DNA of 64,000 nucleotides. Source: Caecitellus pseudoparvulus. Lineage: Eukaryota > Bigyra: Bicosoecida. The stretch covers positions 124,001 through 188,000 of the forward strand of contig CBFFRQ010000065.1 of NCBI GenBank assembly GCA_965644315.1, read 5' to 3'. Below the pieces are notes generated by a model that searched no databases, was not told the origin of the DNA, and saw only the letters and a list, made by a program, of their open reading frames with translations. Of this stretch, positions 42,001 to 54,200 are shown piece after piece. Numbering within the stretch: position 1 is the first letter of the stretch; every line of letters begins with the position of its first letter. A program made the position numbers and the translations under genes.

Positions 42001-45000
42001 ACACGTCAGGCAGTGCGCCAATTGGCCCCCTGTCGCCCACAACCGGCCTGCCCATCAAGAGCATATTACGCAAGCCCCAAGCATCATCACACAGCCAAGG
42101 AACTGGTCACAGCAGCCACTTCGCTGCCAACCCATTTGACGTCGATGGCTATGCGCAAGCTGCCGCCACGGTCAGCCCTGCCACAGGCAAGGCAACGGCC
42201 TTCGCTGCCGCTGGTGCCGCCGGGTCTGCCTCCAGCTCTGTGCCAGAGTGTGAGACGCCCGAAACAAGCATGTCACCGGCGCACAAGGGCAACCGGTATG
42301 TGCGAGCAAGCAGTGCAGCTTCGGGGGACTCTCAGTCTCTCATGGGCATGGCGCTTGTGACGGACACGATGACTGAGCTGAGTGTTTCCGCTCGAACTGG
42401 CTTGACGAGTCAGGGGGGCCAGGAACCCAGCAGTCGGCCGCTGGCCCGGCGACACCAGCCAGCTTCTCAAGGATCAGGCATCGCTTTGGCTCGCAGTGGG
42501 TCTGTGGGCCCTGATGGGCAGCACCGCGCCGAGTCTGTCACGACATCTGCACGTGGGGGCAGCATGGGCACCTTCCGGGGTGGGGGCACGAATCGCCTTA
42601 CCAGCAGCATTCTGAGGTCTACGACTCTCTCGCAGCCTTCCTCTACGGCAAAGGGGCGCAAGGCGTCGTTCTGGGAGGACTCCTTCGCCATTTACTACAT
42701 GACCAACACCATGCACGGTGTGGGAGGCGTGTCTGCTGGGCCGAAGCCGTTGATTTCCAAGATTTCACAGCGCTTCGTGAACAACAGACGGCTGGAGTCT
42801 CAGTACCAGCGTAAATACTTCGCGCCACGGGGAACCCTCCAGCTTCAGTACCTGCTCACCCTTGGCCACATCCTGTACACTGCCTTCACCGTGTTCGAGC
42901 TTGTTGCTGGGTACCGACACCCCCAAACTGAAGAGTTGGTATATGTCTCCTCGGAGGCTGCAAGTATTTCGCTGTTCTTTGAGTTGCACATCTTCCGCAT
43001 GGTGTCATGGGCCATTCTTATTGCGTTGCATTTGCTCACCCTGACGAAGGAGTTTCAGCGTCGATATGAGGTGTACATGCTGCTCAGCAGCCTGTCCTTT
43101 GGCTTGCTCTTCCTCTTCCTCGGGACCAGTGAACTCACCACGCGCGTTGTCATTTTCCTCATGGCGTTGTTCCTTGTGCTCCGTGTGCAGTTCACCCATG
43201 CGCTGGCTGTCGGCATTACAATCAGTCTCGTGACACTCATCATGACGCTGACAAACTCAGGGGGTGACCCTTCTGGTGGGTTTAGCTTCGCAGTGTCAGC
43301 TATCCTCTTCATCGGCTTCTTTGGCTACTCCGCGTACAGCTCGGGCTTGAACATGCGCCGTGACTTTGCTCAGCAGGGCACACTGCGGCTGGAGCAGCGC
43401 CGAGCAAACCGCATTCTGTCCAACACCATGCCCCCACATATCACCCAGCGCATCTTGAAGGGCATGGCGTCGGGATGGGCCAGTGTGAAGCCTGTCAGCC
43501 AGGCTGCCGCCGTCACGGTAAAGGACAGTCCCGGGGTCGGCGACCCAGCGCCCATGGCGCCTGTTGCTGAGCGGGAGACGGCATTGGGCGAGGACTCAGA
43601 GCATGGTGAGAGCTCGGGGCGCAGGCATGCCCCTCCACCCCCAAAACGACGAGCCCCCCCCGCCTCTCCAGGCTCTGGACTCTCGGTGTCTGTGGCAGGG
43701 GCTGCTGTTGACATGATGGATGATAGCGAGCCCGTCGCAACGGAGCTGGTCACCCCGTCGCACCGCCGCAACACCTCCAGCTCAACCTTTGCTAGCATGG
43801 GCCGGGCTCTTTCGCAGCCATCTGGCGAAAAGCTTCCCCTGGCATCCAGTAACCGCACGATCAGTTCCATGCGCTCCATGCTTGGGCAGTCATCCAGAGC
43901 TACGAGTCGAAAGAGTCGCCCCAGGGACCCCAAAGCCCCCCCACTTGCCTTGTTCGTCGATGAAGAGCCTGCAGTGTCGGTGTTGTTCGTGGACCTGCAA
44001 GACTTTCCTGTGATCGTGCAGCGTCACACGCCATCTCAGCTTGTGGGTGTGCTGGACTCTCTGTACTCGCTGTTTGACGTGCTAGCTTCAAAGCACCGCG
44101 TGTACAAGGTCGAGAGCGTGGGGAAGACTTGGATGGCTGCGGCGGGTTTGAGCCAGTCGCGCCCTGACCATGCAGCGGCGTGCATAAACTTAGCGCTGGA
44201 CATCTTGGACCACATCGTTCAGATCCGGAACATTCACGGCGAGCAATCTTTCCACGTGAAGGTCGGAGTGAACTCGGGCGCGCTTGTGACTGGAGTCGTC
44301 GGCTTGAAGAAGCCGCAGTTCTGTTTGTTTGGTGACACCGTGAACACCGCTTCCCGCATGCAAAGCACGGGAGTGTACAACCGGGTCCACATCAGTCCCT
44401 CCACTCAATCCGAAGTGCAAGGCTTGTACGAGCTGGAACCTCGCAAAGTCCAGGTGAAGGGAAAGGGGGAAATGTCCACGTATTTGGTGCGAGGGCCTGT
44501 GGATGGCCCGCTGCCTACGCACGTGCAACGCATGGACCAGAAACAGGAAGCAGAGAGGGCAAAAGCCCAGCTAGAGTCTACATTGGTGGACACAGCTCGC
44601 TCTTCTGTGGGTACAGGCGGTGTTGCTTCTGGTCGCCTACAGAAGAGCCCTGTCAGGCTTCCGAGGCAGGGGGTCGCTGGCATCGGCACTGTTGAGGAGG
44701 ACGCGCCAGCTCCGAAACACTTCACAGCCGCGCTTCGCATTGACACGGGCTCGACTGTGCGCGGTGCCGACAAGGCTCCTCGCAGCGAGTCGTATGAAGG
44801 TGTAGACACGAGTGACAGCAAGGGGCTGGCGCCACTGGGCGTGGCAGGGGGATCACCTGCCCGACGCCGGGTTCACTCCAGCAGTGGGCCAGGTGGTGAC
44901 AGCCCAGCACACAGTTGTGAGACACCTGCAGAGGATGAGAGTGCGAGCTTGAAGATCAAGCACTTGCCTGGCTTTGTAGGAACCCCTGTTGCCTCTGACT

Positions 45001-47432
45001 CAACCGGTCCGGGAACCCCTCCTCACGCCACAGGCGCTGACAAACAGAGCATGGTTCCAATCGAGTCCCCCCTTGCTCGGCCGATGCATGGTTTACACTC
45101 CTCTGGAAGGAAGGCCTCGCGGGATCTTACGCCTTCTGGGCAGTCGGGCATTTCCGCCCCCTTTGCGTTGCCCCCCACACACACGCCCTTGCAGCACGCT
45201 GCAACTATTGGCACTGCCTCAGTGCCTCGTGGTGCTGGTGGAGGGGCAAGCGGCAGGTCCCGCCACTCAGCTGCGACGTTGATGATGGCAGGGTCCGCGC
45301 TCGGAGCTGGAAGCAGCGTTACAATGCCGGGACCAGCCCGCCCTCGACCTTCGTATAGACGAGCGAGTATTGGGCTTGCTGCCACCGCTGGCCGCATTGG
45401 CACTGCGGAGTCGACTGGCACGAGCCCCAAGTCGGGCCTGAGCTCCGACCAAGAGCAAGACATCGCCACACAAGCACAGCAGTTCCTGAAGGAAAAGCAG
45501 CGGGCTTGGAAGAAGGATGAGGAGGCTCAGCTTGAAAAGAATTTGCAGAACATGGCTGAGCGTGTGGAAATGAGACCGCTGCTGCAGACCTTCAAAGACC
45601 CGGAGCTTGACGCAGCATACTGGCTTGCGACCACAGCGAAGCGAGTCCGGCGAACTCGCGTGGTCGTGGCTTTCCTTGCCTTCCTCTTCTTCTACCGAGC
45701 AGTCGAGGAGGCGCTGGCTGCCGAGTCGGACCTTTCCATTCGCACTGTCGGCCTGCGCCTGATATTCACGGGCATCGGGCTGGTGTTTTTGTTCGCATCT
45801 TCCCGCATGCGGCACCAAGCGGTGCGGGGCACCGTGCCGCAGTGGTTCTGGCTGCTCTCGTACATTATGATGGTGCTTGGGGGCTGCGTCCTCGTGGCCA
45901 CCCAGACGACGCTGCCCATCGCGACCATGGACATCATGCTCTTCTGCACTCTCTCATCCAATGGCCGCATGCTGTCCGTCCTGACTTCCACAATGCTGAA
46001 TGCTGCTGTGGTCGTGGCAAGCACAGTAGTGGGCTTCACTCCCACCGCCAGCACGACCCTGTCCATCGACATTGAAGAAGACGGCTGGCAGCTCGTCTTC
46101 TACTGGTATGCGGCGCTTGCAATTACCGCCATGTCTGCCAGCAGCACCGAGTACTACATGCGCCGCGGGTTCGGCTTGGGTGTGCTCACACGGGAGCAAA
46201 CTGCCTACGCGGAGCGCCTGCTGTACCAGATGCTGCCCAGGGCAGCTGTGTCACAGCTCAAGGAGGGCCGCACTGGCGTGTCCGACTCGTACCGCGGCGT
46301 GACACTGTTGTTCATGGACTTGTGCGGCTTCACCAAGATGTCGGCGGCTCTGCGCCCCGCGCAGGTGGTGTCCATGCTCAACGCGCTGTTCACTGAATTT
46401 GACCAGCTCACGGACAAGTACCGTGTCATGAAGGTGCAGACCATTGGCGATGCGTACATCGCCGTCGCTGGCCTGCCCTTTGATGACACTATGAGCGGGA
46501 CCTGGGCTTCTCAGGCAGCCCCGCAGTCATCGCTGGGGCCACCCCCTCCGCTGTCTGGGCGGCCTGAGGTGTACTCGGGGCGCCTGCCATCCACAAGGAG
46601 GAAGCCTCGCCCCCTGGCCCGGGCCGGCACCTTCAGCAGTATGCGGTCGCAGGACTCGTCCAGGCCCATTTCACCTGCCCCAGCCCCCCTTGCATCCCCC
46701 AGCTCGGGGGGACAGCCGGGTGGCAGCTTGGTGGACTACAGCGCCGTGGCGCGGGACATGACTACCGAGGAGCGAGGCATGGTACAAGCTTCCCAGCTGC
46801 GCTCGCTGTCCATCGCACACTCAATGCCCGCCCGAGAAGGGTCTTCGCACTCGGACACGAGCCAGCACCATGCCGCATCAGGCGATGCCTTTACCATGTC
46901 ACAGGCATCCCTTGACTCTCCCGTCCGAGCCATGCGCGCTGACCGGGCCCGAAGGCTGTCACGGCTGCAAACATTGACAAGTGTCCGGGACTTGTCCAAC
47001 GCCCGAACTAGGGACACCGCACGTTCAGCTGGCGTTGCAACTGCCCGGGCAGGCCAGTTGGACGACGTGAAGAAGAACGCAGAGACGATGCTGAAGATGG
47101 CGCTCAGCATGCAGAAAGCTGTGAAGCGGGTGACGAACCCTGCCACAGGGCAGCCACTGAAGATGCGCGTCGGCCTGCACACCGGAAACATCATCGCTGG
47201 CGTGATTGGGACGCGCACCCTGCGGTATGACATGTGGGGCGCCGATGTCTTGGCAGCAAATCTCATGGAAAGCCATGCCGAGCACGACGGCATCCTCGTC
47301 AGCGAAGTCACGCGGGATGCGTTGCAGCATGTGCCAGGCATTCAGTTCGAGGCTGGCGACCGTGTGGATGTCAGCGGCATGGGTGAGCTGAACACCTTCC
47401 ACGTGAGGGGTAATCTTCACCGGCTCATCTAG
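33019..47432 (+). CDS. P4-ATPase fused to two guanylyl cyclase domains
   Basis: Exons 33019-33030, 33233-33282, 33382-33502 and 33570-47432 give 4681 residues. The N-terminal half is a phospholipid flippase-type P4-ATPase: FPKNLF-like VPKNLFEQFQRAANVYFLL, phosphorylation motif DKTGTLT (Asp near 577), SPDEAALV, MLTGDKEE near 1532 and GDGGNDVSMI near 1933, with paired membrane helices at both ends and long Ser-rich inserts between. Then come a Ser/Gly-rich linker, six membrane helices (about 3150-3325), a cyclase domain (metal Asp near 3536), another linker, six more helices (about 4090-4260) and a second cyclase domain (metal Asp near 4311). Domain 1 has the guanine-selecting Glu (KVESVGK) and Cys (QFCLFGD) plus Asn/Arg of NTASR; domain 2 keeps both metal Asps (FMDL, IGDAY). 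Together they make one active site for GTP, with C2-like before C1-like as in ciliate and apicomplexan enzymes. It should make cGMP at a membrane; flippase activity is inferred. Confidence 0.95.
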
Positions 47433-47755
47433 CGAAGTAAACCCTCCACAATACATGCATGAAACCTGGTCTTGCCTGCTGCCCAGCGGGAGCCATCCGC
47501 TGTGTCGCTGTGCATGCGTGGGGGCTGGTGGCGCGATGTGTAGCTGTTCAAAACTCGCGTCACCCACTGTATGCAGTCTGCGCAGCATCTTGTGCCAGAT
47601 TTACTTGCTGTCGCTTGCGAATAGCTGGCCGGGTGCTTGGCCACGCCAGCTCCTCGGCAGACCAGAGCGCCTCTCAGCACGGTTGTGTTTCCGCCTGGGG
47701 AGCGCAGAACCGCCCCAGCTGATTTCCTAGCACATTTTCGTACATAAAGCTTGAG
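47433..47755. other. Intergenic spacer
   Basis: 323 bp between the flippase-cyclase stop and the EMC7 start on the same strand. I see nothing specific; the last 50 bases before EMC7 are AT-richer. Confidence 0.5.
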
Positions 47756-48577
47756 ATGCTTCGTTTCTCTCTCGCTCTGCTGACTGTCTGGGCTGTGGCA
47801 GCGTCGGCATCTGCTTCGTAAGTTCCGCACTGCCAAGCTTGCCACGCGTCATGGCCACTCCCGCCCTGCCTGCCGCCTGCTTCCAGCGCTGACATTGCTG
47901 GCAAGATTCTTCACCTCCCAAAAGAGGTTCTCTCCATCTCATTGAATGGTGGGGAGCGCTTGACAACGCCAGCAGCCTCAGGGCTGTTCACGTTTCATGC
48001 TGTGGCTCCTGGTCTGCACCGCCTGGAGATTGAAAGCCACAAACTCGTGTACCCTCACTACGTGGTCGAAGTGAGCGAGTCAGGAAGGACCAAAGTAAAG
48101 GAGTTCCATTATCCAGGGGCTCCGCCAATCGCACTGCAGAGCGATGTCATCCAAATCAAAGCGGTAGCACCCGTGACCTACTACAGAGCTGCTGCCTCCT
48201 TCAACCTGGCCTCCTTGCTCATGAACCCCACTGTCATCATTCTCCTCGTCATGGTGGCCGCCATGGTCTTCCTGCCGTCGATGATGGAGAATATGGACCC
48301 TGCTCAAAAGGAGGACATGCGCAGGCAGCACGAAGCCATGAGCAACCCAGCTGCCCTGCTGTCGGGCGGTGGCGCCCCCCAAGACATGGGCTCCCTCATG
48401 TCCATGCTAACCGGCGAGACCCCTGCACCTGGTTCGGCCCAAGCAGACTCTGGCCCTCCTGTGGACCCGTATGAGCATGCCGCAAGCAAGGTCGGCGGAG
48501 GCAGTGGCCGCAGCTCCCGCCGAGCGCCTCAGGCCGCACCTGGTGTTGGCCGAAAGGGCAAAGGCAAGCGCCGCTGA
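47756..48577 (+). CDS. EMC7: ER membrane protein complex subunit 7 (2 exons)
   Basis: EMC7 is a single-pass subunit of the EMC insertase, which places weakly hydrophobic and tail-anchored helices in the ER membrane. Exons 47756-47817 and 47887-48577 (donor gtaagt) give 753 nt, or 250 residues. A signal peptide (MLRFSLALLTVWAVAASASA) opens the protein. A lumenal beta-sandwich follows, with LFTFHAVAPGLHRLEIES and VYPHYVVEVS, then a membrane helix with the family phrase LLMNPTVIILLVMVAAMVF near residues 132-152. The cytosolic tail carries MDPAQKEDMRRQHEAM and a very basic end (GRKGKGKRR). The helix phrase and tail are typical of EMC7. Confidence 0.93.
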
Positions 48578-48603
48578 GGTGACATTGCGGCAGAGCATTG
48601 CAT

Positions 48604-49686
48604 TCAAGCAGCCAGTCCAAGCTTCAGGGCGGTAACTACACCACCAAAGTGCGTGCCGTAGTCCTTCGCCATGTCCAGCTCGCCTTCCAGGGGCTGCGCG
48701 GACCCGTCCGCACCTGCCAGCGTCCCTGGCCCGTAAGGCGAGCCGCCGTGCGCCTTGGAGTTGTCGAACTGGATGGCAGGCGAGCCGTACCCGTGGGGCA
48801 CGTAGATCATGCCGTGGTGGGTGAACTGCGGGGTGGGGGCGCAAGGTCGGGCTCAATGCAGCAACATGCAGGCAAAGTGGGGTGTCGGGCGTGGGTGGTC
48901 GGCGTCTCACCTGTGTGACGGCTGTGAGGGCGGTGGTCTCCTGCCCGCCACCCTGGGTGGCCGTGGAGAAGAACAGACCTACAGGCTTCCCCCTGAGGGC
49001 GCCCTTCTGCCAGTGGCCACCGGTGGCATCAAAGGCAGCCTTCAATTGAGCAGCGATCATGCCGAAGCGGGTGCCACACTGCGAAGTGTGTGGGGGGATC
49101 GTGTGGTGGGAGGCTGCAAGCTAGCCACATCCGCACTGCGTGCCGCACCCCAAAGATTATGCCATCGTAACTTGGAAGTGTAGTGATGTCCAAGTCCTCG
49201 TGGTCACCGCCTTTTGGCGGGGCATGCATCTTCTCCAAGACTGCGGGGGGGGGCGGCAGGCCAACGCTTCCGGAAACCAGCGACACGGCAAGCTGCGTTG
49301 CTCGACGCCATACCTTCCTCAGGCAGCGTTTCTGAGATGCGCTTCACGTCCACCTCCACACCAGAGGCTTCCAGGCCAGATACTACTGCACCAGCCAGCG
49401 TCTTTATGTGGCCGTACATGGAGTAGTAGGCCACAAGCACCCGGGCTTTCGCTTTCGTTTCCAGCTGAGTGCCACTGCCTGTTGCCGCGTCAGGTGTGGA
49501 GGGGGAGCCAGCTTGGCCGACAGCCACATCACCAGCTTGTACAGGTTCCGAACTCCCTGAGGTCTGGCTCATTTCAGGAGCTGCAGGTTCCGGGGCTTGG
49601 GCCTGCTGTGGCGTGGGCTCGCCTGGTGCCTGAGGGGGAGCTGGGCTTGGCGCGAGCGCTGCTTGTTTGGAGCCACCGCAGCCCAT
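48604..49686 (-). CDS. wrbA: WrbA-type flavodoxin, predicted lipid-anchored (4 exons)
   Basis: This is an NAD(P)H:quinone oxidoreductase of the WrbA/Pst2 family, FMN-binding flavodoxin folds that reduce quinones by two electrons. Exons 49314-49686, 49149-49240, 48911-49078 and 48604-48825 (donors gtatgg, gtgcgg, gtgaga) give 855 nt, or 284 residues. The first ~80 residues are a Pro/Ala/Gln-rich extension beginning MGCGGSK, a good N-myristoylation site (Gly2, Ser6) with Cys3 available for palmitoylation, so the protein probably sits on a membrane. The core has VLVAYYSMYGHIKTLA, LEKMHAPP, GGHWQKGALRGK, FTHHGMIYVPHGYGSPAIQF and KDYGTHF. The usual PTRFG reads GTRFG here. Its 3' half, intron included, is nearly identical to the divergent copy at 50.1-51.0 kb. 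Confidence 0.92.
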
Positions 49687-50073
49687 GCTTGAGCGTGAAG
49701 GTGGAGGGGGGCGAAGGAATCAGCTTTTATATCGTGTGCGTGTGTGTGGGTGCCAGTCGTACTGAAGATGGAATGTTGTGGGCAGGAAATTGGTCGTTCT
49801 GAGGAGAACGTGAGTGACGTCACGCAAATTCCGCTCCTGTCAGGGGGATGGAAGGGGGCCTGGAGGGCCCCTCGCGCACTGACCAGCACAACTGCCAGTT
49901 CCATCAAATACAAAACGTTGCCCCCAACCCCCGACCGCTTGCCCATGTCTCCAAACTGTACGCACACACGGCTTTCATTCAAGTCCTACACACGTGCCTC
50001 ACAGCTCGCCGCTCTCAACACGCCGCAGGCATTGCACTCGCATCGTCACTGCTCCTTAGCCTCCCTCGACACC
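49687..50073. other. Divergent region between the WrbA copies
   Basis: 387 bp separate the two start codons and must carry both promoters. No clear motif or inverted symmetry is seen; the near-identity of the two genes does not extend into this region. Confidence 0.5.
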
Positions 50074-51015
50074 ATGGCTGCCACCGGCTCTCCTGCAAAG
50101 GTCCTGGTCCTGTACTACTCCATGTACGGACATGTGAAGCAGGTGCGTGCGGTGCTGTGCTTGCGCGAAGCGCTGCACGTTGAGTGTGACGCAGGCGCGT
50201 CATATGTTTCCGGACGCGTCTAGAAACGTTGCTACCCGGCGCTTCGTAGCTCATCCGCCCGTCGCCCGCATCGCTCACAGCTCGCTGACTCTATCAAGGA
50301 AGGAGCCTCCACTGTTGAGGGAGTCGAGGTCACCATCAAGCGTGTGCGTTGGCATGCATTTAGGCGTGGGAGGCCCGCGTGCTCGTACAGTCGGTGCAAC
50401 CTTCTGCGTCCCTCCCTCAGATCCCGGAGACCCTGCCTGCTGAGGTGCTGGAGAAGATGCACGCCCCAGCTCCTGGACCTGATGCCCCTGAGGAAGCCAC
50501 TGTCGCAGAGCTGGCTGAGTATGATGGCATCGTCTTTGGCATGCCCACGCGCTTCGGCATGATGGCCGCCCAGGTCAAGGCATTCTTTGATGCCACCGGT
50601 GGCCACTGGCAGAAGGGCGCCCTCAGGGGGAAGACCGCTGGCACTTTCTTCTCCACGGGCATTCAGGGCGGCGGGCAGGAGACCACCGCCCTCACAGCCG
50701 TCACACAGGTGAGACGCAGACCACCTTCGCCCGACACCCCACTCTGCCTGCGTGTTGCTGCATTGAGCCCGACCTTGCGCCCCCACCCCGCAGTTCACCC
50801 ACCACGGCATGATCTACGTGCCCCACGGGTACGGCTCGCCTGCCATCCAGTTCGACAACTCCAAGGCTCACGGCGGCTCGCCCTACGGGCCAGGGACGCT
50901 GGCAGGTGCTGACGGGTCTGCCCAGCCGCTGGAAGGCGAGCTGGACATGGCGAAGGACTACGGCACGCACTTTGCGACCATTACCGCTGCACTTGTGAAG
51001 GGCAAGTCTGCGTAA
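50074..51015 (+). CDS. wrbA: WrbA-type flavodoxin, soluble copy (4 exons)
   Basis: The partner of the gene at 48.6-49.7 kb. Exons 50074-50142, 50281-50343, 50421-50708 and 50794-51015 (donors gtgcgt, gtgcgt, gtgaga) give 642 nt, or 213 residues, the standard WrbA length. It starts MAATGSPAKVLVLYYSMYGH with no lipid-anchor motif, so it should be cytosolic. It keeps the canonical FMN loop FGMPTRFGMM as well as GGHWQKGALRGK, GGGQETTAL and FTHHGMIYVPHGYGSP. Exon layout differs from the other copy in the 5' half, but the last intron is at the same place and is 85 bp in both. The last exon is 222 nt in both. Expected role: detoxifying quinones to hydroquinones with NAD(P)H. Confidence 0.93.
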
Positions 51016-51264
51016 GTGTATGAGCCCGCCAGAATGCATCGGGCTAGCCCATGGCCTTGGGCATGCAAAGGCAGTGCCGCACCACTTGAGGCAAGCGGAA
51101 AAACTCCTTCATCGTGTGCCATTCCCCGTCATATTGCCTAGAATTGGCAACATGTCCTGTGTCAGGTTGGCGCTTGCAAGGGTTCCACGCTGTCCATCTC
51201 TGGCACAGCTGTGTGTCACTGGCGTTTCACCCCATAACGGCCGCGACACCAGCGATTGACAATC

Positions 51265-54200
51265 ATGTCCACCACGCTGCGAAGGAGCACGCGCACCGCC
51301 TCCACGATGCAAGACTTGACAAACAAGAGTTCTTCGACTGCTGAAGGCACGAAGTTGCCGCGTCCAGGGGCCCGTGGAGTGGCGGCGCCAAAGGCATCGG
51401 CCCGCAGCCGGCTCGGCGCGCTGGCACGATCTGCCGATTCACGCACTGCCCGAACGCGGGGAGCGACGGCAGCCGCTTCTGCAGCAAGCTCTTCTGCAGC
51501 AAGCTTTGCTGCCGATACTGAAGGAGACCTGAGCCTTGAGGCTGGTTCTCTGCATGGCGAGGAGCTGCTGACAGACATTGTTTCTGCTCACCTGCTCGAA
51601 GACATCGATGAGGAGTTTGGTCCTGGCCATGAGACGGCGCTGACGAAGCGAAAGGTGCCGAAGGCAGCAGCATGGGACATCAAGGTGCGTGCGTTCTGCT
51701 GCCTACTTGACACGCCTCCTTCGCCCGTTGCTGCGGCCGTGCTGGCTCCGCTTTGTGTTGAGCGTTTTCCTGACCTCACACACTGCACCGTCTGGCACCA
51801 CGCAGAAAAAAGAGGCATTCTTCAAGGAGAGGCTTGGGCTTGTGTCGAGGGCTCTGGCGGACTGCGCCAGTCGTCGCGATGACCTGCTCAGCGCAGCGGC
51901 TCAGATTGACGCTCGGCGGGCTGCCGCTCGACAGGAGCTGGAGGAGCGCGAGGCCCAGCTCCAGGAGAAGATTCAAGAGATGGACGCTGCCCATGCAGCC
52001 CACGAGGAAAGGGTCCAGGAGCTTTCTTCTGCACTGGAAGCAAGCAGGGCTGAGGTGGAAGACTTGAGTGGGCAGCTGGCAAGCGCACGCGCCGCTGCAA
52101 CAACTGCTCAAGACACGGCCAGCACCGCCCAGACTGACCTTCAAGAAGCAGAGGGCGCCATTGCTGACTATGAGGACAAGGTTGTGGCCCTGGAGGGCGC
52201 TCTCGCTGAGGCAAAGGCCCACAGCGCCGACGTTTCCAGGGAGCTGGAGGTAGCAGTGGCCACCATCGCAAGCCACAGCACGTCGCTGTCCCAAGCCAAG
52301 GCTGCTCACACCCGTGCTATGGCTGACATGGAGGCAGAGGCGACTAGGAAAGAAGCTTCCCTGATCACAGAGCGCGATGCCGCTCTCGCCCAAGCGACTG
52401 AGCTGGAGTCTCAGGTGAGCAAGCTGAAGGCACAGCTGGCAGAGGCGGAGGCGAGCAGCACGGCAGCTTCACGGGACTCTGAGCTGCTGGCATCCAGGGC
52501 CGCCCAAGAAGCTGAGCTGGCTCAGCGGAACGCTGCCTCGCTTGAAGAGCAGCTGACACGAGTCAAGGCAGAGCTTCAGGAGAAGATGGGCACAATATCG
52601 CAGCTGCTGAAGACTGTCGGCGAAATGACGGCAGGGAAGGACGCCGCGATGCGCTCGCAAGGGCAGCGGGAAGAGAAGCTGCAGGAGCGCCTGGACAAGC
52701 TTGGCCGTGAGCGTGACGAGCTGCAAGCTGAAGTCATTCGATTGGGCGGCGACCTGCGTCAGGTGCGCGAGCAGCTGGCAACCTTGTCCTCAAAGCACGA
52801 GGCAGCCGTGGAAGACCTGGCGTCCAAGACAGAATCGTTGAAAGGAAAGGACGAGCAGGTCACCGCATTGACTGCTCAGGTGTCTGAGCTTACCAGCACT
52901 TCTGCTGCGGCAGCAGAGGCAGCCGCACGCAGCATCAGCGACCTGGAGGAGCAAGTGGCAACGGCAAAGGCAGACCTTGGCAAGGCTCAGAGCAAGGCGG
53001 CGGAGCAAGACACCACCGTCAAGTCAGCCCTGGAAGAAAAGCAGAGGTCTGTTGCGCAGCTGGAGGAGGCCACAAAAGAGCTGGCCGAGGCTCGGGACAC
53101 GGTGTCTACCCTGGAAGCAGAGCTGGAGGCCTTGAAGCACAGCTTGGGCGCTTCCGAGTCCTCCAAGGCCGAAATGTTGTGTGCTGCAACAAAGGAGGCA
53201 ACAGCGCTCAGGAGGCAGATGGGGAGCATGGGGGAAGTTGCCCAGCGCCTGGCTGCCGCAGAAGCCCGCATTGAGACCTTGCAGGGGCAGCTGTTCAAGG
53301 GGGAGATGACCCGGCGAAAGCTGCACAACACCATTCAAGACTTGCGTGGCAACATCAGGGTGTACGTGCGCGTCCGCCCCTTCCTGCCTGGTGATGAGCC
53401 TGAAGACACCAAGTGCCTCGACGACCTTGTGCCCGCTGCGAAGCCGGGAGTGGACGGACAGTCAGTCACGTTGGCCGCGGTGCCTGCTCGGGGAGGCAAG
53501 GCTTCAACCATGTCACGGCCATCAAAGCCCAGCACCTTTTCGTTTGACGGGGTGTTTGGTCCTAATGCCGACCAGGCGCATGTCTTCAACGAGGTTGGAC
53601 CGCTAGTGCAGTCAGCGCTGGACGGCTACAATGTCTGCTTGTTCTCATATGGGCAAACAGGTAGCGGTAAGACCCACACGATGGTGGGGGGGCCTGGGGA
53701 AGCATCAGGTCTCATCCCACGATCTATTTCAAAGATCCTGGCGGAGTCGCGACGCATGGGGGACGAGGGGTGGGAATACTCCCTGCAAGCGTCTTTCTTG
53801 GAGATCTACAACGAGAACATCCGCGACCTGCTCACAGCTCCTTCCAAGTCGAAGCCCAGCTTCTCTGCTGCCGGTGGTGGTGCTGCGTCCAGCACAGGGC
53901 AGTCCCTCTCCGTCGTGCATCACGGGGATGGCACGACTGAGGTGCCGGGCTTGACGTTGGTGAATGTGTCAGGAGCTGCTGCAATCGAGGAGCTGCTGGA
54001 CACCGCTTCTGCGAATCGGTCGGTCGCAAGTACTGCTATGAACGAGGTCTCGTCTCGCTCCCACTCGGTGTTCACACTGCACATCAAGGGGTGCCATGCG
54101 GAGAAGGGCGTCGAGGTGCAAGGCACGCTCAACTTGGTGGACTTGGCTGGCTCGGAGCGTGTTGGGCGATCAGGCGCAGAAGGAAAGCACCTCAAGGAGG

